Of a stretch of 10,313 bases of DNA, positions 1-6,842 are shown one piece after another (position 1 is the stretch's first letter; the number at the start of each line of letters is the position of its first letter). A program made the translations under genes and the position numbers. The DNA lies in contig JAOXYB010065212.1 of assembly GCA_028565635.1 (NCBI GenBank), forward strand, positions 1 to 10,313, given 5' to 3'. A model generated the notes under the pieces. That model was given only the letters and a program-made list of their open reading frames with translations. It was not told the origin of the DNA and did no database searches. The stretch comes from Phoronis ovalis. Its lineage: Eukaryota; Phoronida; Phoronidae.

Positions 1-958
1 CTAATGTAAAAAAACAATAATGTTAAACAAATATCCTACACATTGGATGGGCATTAGACATGACAAATGTCTTGTTGACTGTAGTGGAAAGCAGAAAATA
101 ATCTCTCTTACTTTTGTAATTTACAAATACTGATGCTCCACTTCATTTGTTACTTATAGATCATATATTGCATACCATGGATTAACAATGCTAAAAGAAC
201 AGGTATCACTGAACAGCCAAGTTTAGAACTAGGTATATTATTATAAATTAAGATAAAACTTAATTAGTAACAGAATAAACTTTTATATGCTTTAACATTA
301 CCATTTTGACAATCTAGGAAATGAAACATGATTAGATTTATAATAAATTTATTGGCTTATATTTTTTTCAAATCGATCAAAAATGAAAACTATATGAGGC
401 TCACATCAAATATTCAAACACAGCAACCTGAGATTTTTAGAGTATGTTTATAAATATTCGGTTAAACTTGATACTTCTCGATAATGGGTGTTCCAAAAGT
501 TCGCCAGTTACTTAAGGCAAGTGTTTACCGCTATAGGGGGGGAGGGTCGCTACATTTTGGAAGAAATAAATGTTTTAAATATTTTTTAATGTATATTTGT
601 TAAACATTTTATGACCTTTTAGCTTGTTACTTAGCTGTTTTAGCTAAATAACCACATGACTAACAGGTGGTAAAAAAGCACTTAGAAATTCAACTGAATT
701 TCCACACGATCACCAAAAGAAACAATCAATTTTTTTGATAAAAATAAGTATTGTTTTTATTGAAGAAAGTAACTGGACTAAGGCACTTTGATTTTTGTTT
801 CTATTTTTTTACACATAGCCCTCGTAAAATCTGCCATTTTAATTAGAAAATGTGTTATCATGAAAAAAGACCAAAATAATTTAAGTATACCATATGTGCA
901 AATATAAGTTCTTATGAATTATTAAAGCAACTTTCTGCAACTTTAAAAAGAGTGAAAA
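1..958. other. Unassigned A+T-rich sequence
   Basis: I see no coding frame, RNA gene or clear mobile element here. The sequence is A+T rich, with homopolymer T and A tracts and many stops in all frames. The only local structure is an inverted repeat, TTCCAAAA at 491-498 and TTTTGGAA at 555-562. It encloses a G-rich patch (seven G at 536-542, then GGG at 544-546). It could be intergenic or intronic. Confidence 0.6.
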
Positions 959-1019
959 ATGCAGAATTTGTTTTTAAGAATTTTTTTTATTGCATGCATC
1001 TTCTCTCCTGTATGTGGAG
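959..1019 (+). CDS. Possible first coding exon: signal peptide, partial
   Basis: The ATG at 959 opens a 20-codon frame with the shape of a secretory signal peptide. It has a short N-terminus with one Arg (MQNLFLR), a hydrophobic core (IFFIACIFS) and a helix-breaking Pro followed by small residues (PVCG). The frame runs straight into a strong donor, G|GTAAGT at 1020, leaving a phase-1 junction. Phase-1 introns right after a signal peptide are common in secreted and membrane proteins of animals. The upstream AAAAAT context is neutral for initiation. No downstream exon could be joined convincingly: the next acceptor-like site (1674), read in phase, gives six codons and then a stop. The mature protein is therefore unknown. 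A hydrophobic stretch in T-rich DNA can arise by chance, so this remains a candidate. Confidence 0.3.
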
Positions 1020-2183
1020 GTAAGTTAACAATATGCAACACCTAGGAAAAGCATGTGCATAGTTATTCAGTGGAAATAATTCTTAATAATACCATGTACA
1101 TCACGAAAGAAATTTAAACCTGCCTCATCTTACTTGCACTATATTAAATACAATTCATGAGATAAAGTTTATTCAAGTTTGTAATTTTTTGTGGTCTATA
1201 ACTGTAGTCCAAAACAGGGCAAATCAAATGGTGTCCATTTTCATGTCATCCTATATTTGCCTACTATAATGATTTAAACTAAAAGCTGTTATCACAAGTC
1301 ACTTTAAGATGTTGCGGTTATGGTTTTTTTTTTGGAAGCTGTTAGTTTCAACTTGCCCAAAATACACCACGACACCAATATAAAGTACCGAACCTTTAAG
1401 TCAAGGTGAGTTATTTGTATACAAAGTGATCTATGTTATTGAAAATTTGTTTTATTGTTTAGTTTGTATAATTTTGCATTTGTTTTCTAAAACAGTTAGT
1501 GCTAATGAAAGCTTGAAAATTAGTTCCTGTAGTTTCATTTGAATAGACAGACTTTTCAAGTGATGGTCGATGTATTAATTCTTAAAATGTTAATTTTGTC
1601 CAGGCATGGTCCATTTAATAAACTTTAAGTATAAATACTTTTAGAAAATATTATATATTTCTTATTTTTGTAGGCAACACGGACATCTCGGTATAAATAT
1701 TTGGTTCTGAAGAACTGTAAGGATATTTACTCTAATTTCATGAGGAACAATCCCAGGAGAATAATAGGTTTATTAAAAATCTTAATTCTAATAAATCTTT
1801 ATTAACATAAGACTTGAAGAAAGGGACACAGCTAATTCATAGATAAAACTGTAATATTAAATTACAAATTAAGAATAATTTTAGAGGATGTGATAAAAGA
1901 CAGAGTATAATGTAAAACACCTATAGCCCATGCTCATTGCAAAAGGACTTGATCAACAGATTCAATTTTGTTTGAATGGTATATAATTATATAAATGCCA
2001 CCAAGCCTTCTGACTTCCCACCACAGCTTATGAATAGTTAAGGAAAATGTTGTCTTGTGTTTTGACAAGAGTGGATGCCAGGAAAAAAATAAAGAGATCA
2101 ATGACAAATTGAGTTTATACACATAGATATAACAAGAAACTGTTATAGTTCATAAATTAAGATATTTTGGTTTCCTTTTACAG
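1020..2183. other. Unassigned stretch with two weak exon-like segments
   Basis: Mostly A+T-rich sequence without recognisable genes. Two segments stand out. 1339-1405 follows a T-run and AAG, stays open in one frame for 21 codons, and ends at a good donor (CAAG|GTGAGT). 1674-1805 follows a good acceptor (polypyrimidine then TAG) and is open for 43 codons to a TAA at 1803. They do not join in compatible phases. Their translations are basic and unfamiliar. They might be remnants of the N-terminal part of the transposase-like relic that starts at 2184, or chance. The minus-strand frame at 1934-2122 has no recognisable content. Confidence 0.4.
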
Positions 2184-2998
2184 GCCCAAGGGGACTGGGA
2201 CTACTACAGGCATCTAATTCAAACAGCCAAGCAGCTGGGAATATATAGGAAATCTTAATCATGGTGTATCAAAAAGACCAAATGAACTACATTCAACAGA
2301 ATTTACTGCTTGCTATACATTTGATTTTGCTTAGCCATGTTTGTTGCCATGTAGATATAGGCAAGTAGGGCTAATGTATTTCAAGTCCCAAAAAAAGATT
2401 GCTTGGCTAGGTATTGCCAATGAAATTATTCCAGAGCAGATAAATTATTTGATTGATGAAGAAGAGGCTATGTGACAATTATATGGTGGTAAGGTAAGTA
2501 ATGACCTTTTATAAACATTAATTACCATATTTTTATTTTGAATCAGCTATAAGCATCTTATGATACCATTAGAATTGTGTCATTGACATTTAATTGAACA
2601 TTTATCAAGAACATTTTAAAATAAATAATTAAAATTATTTGTTTAGAAATACTTGGATGGCTTGGGAAATATATAATAGCAAGGGGTATATACTATTATC
2701 CCCATAACCAAGATATTGTTATCATAGTTTACTTTAATTTGTTAATTTATTTGAAGCATACAATGCCACATCACTATTTTAAAATATGGCTGGTGAAGTA
2801 GAATATGACTTAAATGCAGAAAACCTGTTTCTTACTGTTTAGCTTGCAAGGTGCATATATTACGTAAACTGCAACAGAAAATCACTTATTGTTTTCTTAA
2901 ACTGGTCACACCAAATGTTTGAATGGTTTGTTCAGATAAAGAAGACAAAAATGAGAAAATCTAACTGCGACACCATACTGAGATTAAAAAGCCTTTAG
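2184..2998 (+). pseudogene. Decayed transposase-like gene (DNC-GQNKN family), intron-split relic
   Basis: Three blocks in three frames read in order like a family of animal transposase-like proteins, often listed as uncharacterised, that carry an H-x-D-N-C-x-G-Q-N-K-N catalytic-looking motif. Block 1 (2184-2255, after a TTTTACAG acceptor) gives AQGDWDYYRHLIQTAKQLG, like the helical stretch before the core. Block 2 (2251-2493) contains FTACYTFDFA, a TAG stop at 2332, then IPEQINYLIDEE, a TGA at 2473 and GGK just before a strong donor (AAG|GTAAGT at 2494). Block 3 (2753-2998) has GEVEYDLNAEN where the family has G-E-x-x-x-x-H-A-D-N, then F-L-x-x-x-H-x-x-F-x-x-W and MRKSNCDT, ending with TAG at 2996. 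Block 3 also has stops at 2780 and 2840. The D-to-E change at the key position and at least four stops plus a frameshift mark it as dead. Family recognition is from memory of the motif order; I cannot name a superfamily with certainty. Confidence 0.6.
2494..2752 (+). other. Intron-like gap within the transposase relic
   Basis: This A+T-rich interval begins with GTAAGT directly after the GGK codons. It separates two blocks that are adjacent in the family's order. No protein match was seen in it. A clean acceptor before block 3 is not evident (the nearest AG lies in TTTGAAG at 2754-2756), so it may be a decayed intron or a later insertion. Confidence 0.4.
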
Positions 2999-3038
2999 CA
3001 GTATTGAAAATTCAGCAAAGTGTAAAAAAGTTCACCCA

Positions 3039-3292
3039 AGGGCAATAGGGAAGGGAATACCCCCCAAGGTACAATGCTTGCACTTAACAAGAAAATTAAC
3101 AACAACAAAAAAACAGTTCCCAAAAAAAAATGTCAAAATAAAATAGTACACTAAATTTCAAAATAAAATGCAAAATAATGGTCGCCAAAAGACACTGCTC
3201 GCTGCTCGCACTTAACAAACCAAAGCAATGCTCGCTGTTCGCACTTAGCAATACAAATGGTCGTGATACCCCCCCCCCCCCCCTATTGCCCT
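3039..3292. mobile_element. MITE-like element with 12-bp perfect terminal inverted repeats
   Basis: AGGGCAATAGGG at 3039-3050 is the exact reverse complement of CCCTATTGCCCT at 3281-3292, giving a 254-bp unit. Both ends continue inward into C-runs: CCCCCC at 3060-3065 and 15 C at 3269-3283. The dinucleotide CA flanks both sides (3037-3038 and 3293-3294), which could be a 2-bp target duplication but is too short to prove. The core has no coding capacity and is A-rich with short repeats. This fits a non-autonomous DNA transposon. The superfamily is not identifiable from the ends alone. Confidence 0.6.
3196..3251 (+). repeat. Tandem duplication inside the MITE-like element
   Basis: TGCTCGCTGCTCGCACTTA at 3196-3214 recurs as TGCTCGCTGTTCGCACTTA at 3229-3247 with one mismatch. 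Both copies are followed by ACAA or GCAA. A shorter relative (TGCTTGCACTTAACAA) lies at 3075-3090. The 33-bp spacing suggests the element core grew by local duplication. Confidence 0.8.
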
Positions 3293-4075
3293 CAGTACGT
3301 CTAGAATTATAAAGAATTATAGTCTCCTACTCACATGTAAATAGTCTTTTCCACATTTCTATATGCAAAGTTGGGGTAATGTCTCGAAACACGAACATAA
3401 TTCCTGCTTTAAATGACTTTTGGAAAAATGCAACGCAACGTACTGTATTTCCCGCTTTACACTAGCGATAAAATGGATCTGGGTAACCACTTGCACAATT
3501 TCGGATTCATTTGCCAATTCCCAATAGTACAGTTTTCAGATTTGAAACCAGGGCTATCTATTATATTTATGAATCTATTGGTGTAGATGCAAAACTTTCC
3601 AGAATATAGAGTATTTTGTACTGTGCAACCGAGAGATTATTTGCCGATTTTAGTCCTCTGATGTCCCTTCTTTAGTATCTCTGGTGTCCCACAGGAGGTC
3701 ACTTTATGAACCAGATATAGTTTCTAATACGAGTTATGGGTAGTAAATCTTACCAAGTGCTTACCAATTAAAATGCATTTCACACAAATTAATAAATTTA
3801 AGACTACCTGTTTGTAAATATAAAAAATTAAACAGCTTGATAGTATTTTTAAGCCTAAAATTAAACTTTGAGGAATTGCGATTTCCACTTCACAAACTGC
3901 ATCTTACAGAAATTATTTCAAATGTTTTATCTTGTTTGTGTAACAAAAATACTATCTACTATTTTTTGTCAATCAAAATAGTCTGTTTTCTATTGTTATA
4001 ACTCTCAACAATCTAGGTAAAAGCAAAGAACTATGTCAGAATTCATTTCTCGGTGTAACTATAGGATGGATCTTT
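3293..4075. other. Unassigned sequence between two repeat elements
   Basis: No coding exon or known element was recognised. The part from about 3300 to 3760 is somewhat richer in G+C and in CpG than its surroundings. It has short open stretches in several frames but none with a recognisable product or paired splice sites. The rest is A+T-rich. Confidence 0.5.
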
Positions 4076-4543
4076 GGGCGGGGACCCGGGGGTACTTGAC
4101 AAAAAAGTTGGTAGGGGTGTGTAGCCCAGGGTAAAAACCCTGACCTGTGGAAAATAAAGGTCACCAAAAATATACCCTGTCGTAAATGAAAAAACATGAA
4201 AAATATACCCTGTTGTAAATAACTCTCCCGAAATAGATACCCTGGGTAAAATTCACTTGTAAATTATATACCCTATGATGAATAAATTTGGTAAAACTTA
4301 CGAACCTTAATTTTTCATACCTGTCGTAAATGTGTTTTCCAAGAAATATACCCTGTTGTAAATGAATATTTTTTGAAAATATACCCTGTGGTAAATATCC
4401 AACAAAAAGTATACCCTGTGGTAAATAAAGCTTTGAGAAGCATGAAAAACATACTCTGTGGTAAATGCTGGAGCTGAAAAAAGGGGGCCTATAGGGCGGG
4501 ATATATATACTTTGAATGGCAGTACCTCCCCAAGGGACAGGGC
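4076..4543. mobile_element. Repeat element with G/C-rich ends and a periodic core
   Basis: A G-rich block ending in GGGGGTACTT (4088-4097) opens the unit. A matching opposite-orientation block, AGTACCTCCCCAAGGGAC (4521-4538), closes it. The ends share a GGTACT/AGTACC core next to G- or C-runs, so they look like imperfect inverted termini. Both contrast sharply with the A+T-rich flanks. Between them lies the periodic array described separately. There is no open reading frame. The likeliest reading is a non-autonomous mobile element or a foldback-type repeat; no target-site duplication could be settled. Confidence 0.5.
4171..4466 (+). repeat. Nine-copy interspersed motif TATACCCTGTnGTAAAT
   Basis: The motif starts near 4171, 4204, 4236, 4267, 4316, 4347, 4380, 4410 and 4450. 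Spacing is 30-33 bp for most steps, 49 bp once (4267 to 4316) and 40 bp for the last. The three best copies (4347, 4380, 4410) differ only at the variable base after CCCTGT; others carry one to several changes. The intervening 14-17 bp are A+T rich and not alike. A degenerate tenth copy may sit at 4136-4158 (CCCTGACCTGTGGAAAATA). Confidence 0.85.
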
Positions 4544-5726
4544 TAGGACATCATCGGCAAAAAAAAAGTGATAAACTACTTACCCAGTTCTACTATGTAC
4601 CCTGTTCTGTTTTAGTTAAATATACCATAATCTATTTACTTTCTTAATATATGCTAGACCTATTGCCCATGATTCAACTATCCAGTTTTCATTGGCTGAA
4701 CTGGAAAACCATTCTAAAACCTAGAAAGTGTCATCCTTTCTCTGTCCCTATTTGAGGTAATGCCACCTGAGATATTTTGTTATTAAAATATTTTTCAGTG
4801 GAATTAATATAAATGTTATAACTTAACAGTTAAAATCTGTCCTAAAGTATTTGAATTTTTCAGATAATAGTCTTGCATGTTTATCTAACCAAGGATAACC
4901 TCAGGCAATGTGCATGAAGAAAACAGACACCGAATGTGCCCCTTGTCTGCATTTCCAAAACCAAGAAAGAATGCACTACTAGTAAAGAATAAAACTTATT
5001 TGTAATTACTGAGGATGAAAATATTAATGTACTTGAAATTATAATCATTGGTACCATTCGAAATGTTTGCAAAATGACCTGTACTTTAGCCATACTTCAG
5101 ATTTCATACTTTTGTCTTTTTCTATATTAAAAGTTATCCGGTGTTGAAAATAGCTCAAAACTACAATTTTGCTGTACACATCATATGGAGGTACTGCGAT
5201 TACCACTGATTTTTGCTGTAAATAATTTTAATCTTGTGATAATGTGATGTTTTTGTTAAACAATGATAGTGCATAAAAAATTATGTTTAATAATAATTTT
5301 TTATTATTACCATTCTAACAAGAAGATAAATTGACAGATAAAAATGATGAATTTCTTAATTATTAAAATTTTAAAGAATGCAGTTTCTAACTATTGATAT
5401 ATCCTATTGGAATAGATTTCCTTCTGTGAAGTATTTTTTGTAAGCTCTTGATTTAATGATTGCTGAAAACTTTGTATGTGCAACATTTCCATGTATTCCG
5501 TCTGTGCAATGTTTGATTTGGCACAGTGTCTTTAAACTGAAAAATATGTGAAATACAAATACATGTTTTAATTCTGTTTGCAGATTTTTGTTTATTCAAC
5601 GCAAAACTCAAATTTGAAATTGGGTCTCAAATAAAGGTCCCTTTCTCATGCTGTGGCCCATGTTATACAAGTGTCAAGATGTCGTAAATCTATAAAGATG
5701 TTATTTTCACTTAATATCTATTTCAG
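4544..5726. other. Unassigned A+T-rich sequence upstream of the channel exons
   Basis: Probably intron or 5' region of the channel gene that follows. I looked for an S1-encoding exon ending in phase 0 and found none. Small hairpins are present: TCCAGTT/AACTGGA around 4680-4710 and AATAATAA (5289-5296) facing TTATTATT (5301-5308). The 70-codon minus-strand frame at 4881-5093 has no recognisable content or codon pattern. Confidence 0.5.
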
Positions 5727-5801
5727 GCATGTTACCAGGTGGCATTGACAGAAGTACGTTACACATTGGCTGGCTTCTTTTACATTTTTTTTCTGTTGGA
5801 T
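5727..5801 (+). CDS. Cyclic-nucleotide-gated type channel, exon encoding S1-S2 linker and S2 (partial gene)
   Basis: The 75-bp exon lies between a TATTTCAG acceptor and a GAT|GTAAGT donor and is exactly 25 codons, phase 0 at both ends. It reads CYQVALTEVRYTLAGFFYIF and then FLLD, an amphipathic-to-hydrophobic stretch that fits the end of the S1-S2 loop and most of S2. The closing acidic residue sits where CNG and HCN channels have the conserved D of S2. Joined to the exon at 6070 it gives a continuous LLD-IYIKFH segment, typical of these channels. The 268-bp intron between the two exons is A+T rich, with a TTTTTACAG end. The exon is short, and alone would not be convincing; the in-phase join and the continuity of S2 make the case. 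The start codon, S1 and the N-terminus lie upstream and were not found. Confidence 0.7.
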
Positions 5802-6069
5802 GTAAGTGTTTATCAGATGTATATTTCAGTACTGCGATATTAATTGCATTCTAAAGATAGCTTCCCCACACAAGTGAATTTTCTCACTTTCTAACAAAAA
5901 CAGCACCCTTTTTGTAGGATATGTAGTCTTCCAGTCTATTTTTTCTTTTTATGATCACTTGATAGTTTAGCTGCAGTTTTGCTAAAATAATGCCACTTTG
6001 AATAGGAGCTATATATATCTTCTAATACCATCTTTGTTAGAAAATAATCACCTATAACTATTTTTACAG

Positions 6070-6338
6070 ATTTACATCAAGTTTCATCTCAGTTTTCAAG
6101 ATGTCTCAGGACAAATGTGTGAGAATTTTAATGAAGTATACAAACGATACCTCTATAGACCAACAGGCTTTTTATTTGATGTCATAAAGGAGATACCCTT
6201 AGATGTACTTTCATTAATGAATCCAGATAGTTCCTTGGAAAGATACAAGCTTATATATTACCTACGTCTAAACCGGTGTTTAAGATTTGTACGTTCTATT
6301 CAAACCCTGCGGAACTGGGAAAACAAACTTGATGTAAA
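6070..6338 (+). CDS. Cyclic-nucleotide-gated type channel, exon encoding S2 end, S3 and S4 voltage sensor (partial gene)
   Basis: The exon follows TTTTTACAG and is open in the frame set by the preceding exon for 89 codons. It ends at AAA|GTAAGA in phase 2 (a weaker GT at 6334 is possible). Counting from the preceding exon, S2 ends about residue 31, S3 is about 58-75 (GFLFDVIKEIPLDVLSL), and S4 about 88-105 holds Arg at 91, 94, 97 and 100 in RLNRCLRFVR. This RxxRxxRxxR block and the P-x-D before it closely resemble CNG channel subunits. Those subunits form plasma-membrane tetramers conducting Na+, K+ or Ca2+ when cAMP or cGMP binds a C-terminal domain. No pore (S5-P-S6), C-linker or CNBD is in the window, so ion selectivity and true gating cannot be judged. 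A CNGK-type four-repeat channel or an HCN-like member are alternatives. No stops or frame breaks suggest decay. Confidence 0.85.
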
Positions 6339-6514
6339 GTAAGATAGCTCTTCAATTATGGAGAAAATTGTTTTTATAAATTATGTGATAAGCATTTGTC
6401 TGATTGGTACTAGTGTTTTAAAAAAATAAGGCAAGTCAAATCACATTCAGATTCATTTTTTAAATTAAACCATAAAGCCTGCTTCAAACTCAGATTTGTT
6501 TTTATACATTTTTA
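6339..6514 (+). other. Start of a long intron of the channel gene
   Basis: The sequence begins with GTAAGA and is A+T rich with no exon. The channel needs further exons for its pore and ligand-binding domain, and none is visible up to the right edge. The intron therefore probably spans at least the remaining ~3.9 kb, which is filled with repeats. Confidence 0.5.
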
Positions 6515-6559
6515 TGCCCATCGCACATATTGCATGGGCACATAGTCATACGCTATGTG
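6515..6559. repeat. Two back-to-back perfect hairpins at the left edge of the satellite
   Basis: TGCCCAT (6515-6521) pairs with ATGGGCA (6534-6540). CACATAG (6539-6545) pairs with CTATGTG (6553-6559). The two 7-bp stems abut and share two bases. They lie exactly where the degenerate satellite begins and are not repeated in its later units, so they look like a terminal structure of a larger element rather than part of the unit. Confidence 0.75.
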
Positions 6560-6842
6560 TCGTCGGTGTCACACTTGTTTTCTTTATCTCACAATAACAA
6601 GTTCAGTCTTAACCCATTCAACTTCACATTTGGTACAGGGTAAATATTGCTCAAAGTACAGGTTACTTATAGTTTTGATCTTAGAAAATGGCCAACTGGT
6701 GGCCATGTTTGTTTCCAAGAATGCACATCAGATTTCACCAATTTTGGGAAAAACTTATTCTCTGGATGATTCAAAGGGGGGGTTCACAAAGCCCATAGGA
6801 GGATTTGGCATTTTAGGCTAGGTGAGATTTTGATATCATATA
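6560..6842 (+). repeat. Satellite unit 1 (left of the LINE)
   Basis: This carries the unit's landmarks in order: TTGTTTTCTTTATCT, CAATAACAAGTTCAG, TTTGGTACAGGGTAAATA, AAAGTACAGGTTA, TATAGTTTTGATC, then a conserved block GGCCAACTGGTGGCCATGTT (6690-6709), GATGATTCAAAG, CATAGGAGGAT and TTAGGCTAGGTGAGATTTTGA. After about 6832 it loses similarity and the LINE 3' end follows. The 88-codon frame at 6555-6821 is made of this repeat and is not a gene. Confidence 0.8.

Noticed and set aside
1934-2122. 62-codon minus-strand open frame
   Set aside because: Low-complexity hydrophobic translation with no family features; it precedes the + strand relic and looks random.
4171-4466. CRISPR-like pattern of short repeats with ~15-bp spacers
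   Set aside because: The repeats are only ~17 bp and imperfect, the spacing is uneven, the spacers are low-complexity A+T, there are no cas genes, and the context is an animal genome.
4881-5093. 70-codon minus-strand open frame
   Set aside because: No domain, no splice context and no recognisable motif; consistent with chance in A+T-rich DNA.
5289-5308. AATAATAA/TTATTATT hairpin as a terminator or regulatory element
   Set aside because: Such A/T palindromes are expected often at this base composition, and nothing nearby gives it a role.
6555-6821. 88-codon + strand open frame
   Set aside because: It lies entirely within satellite unit 1 and shares its sequence with the other units, where the frame is not kept.
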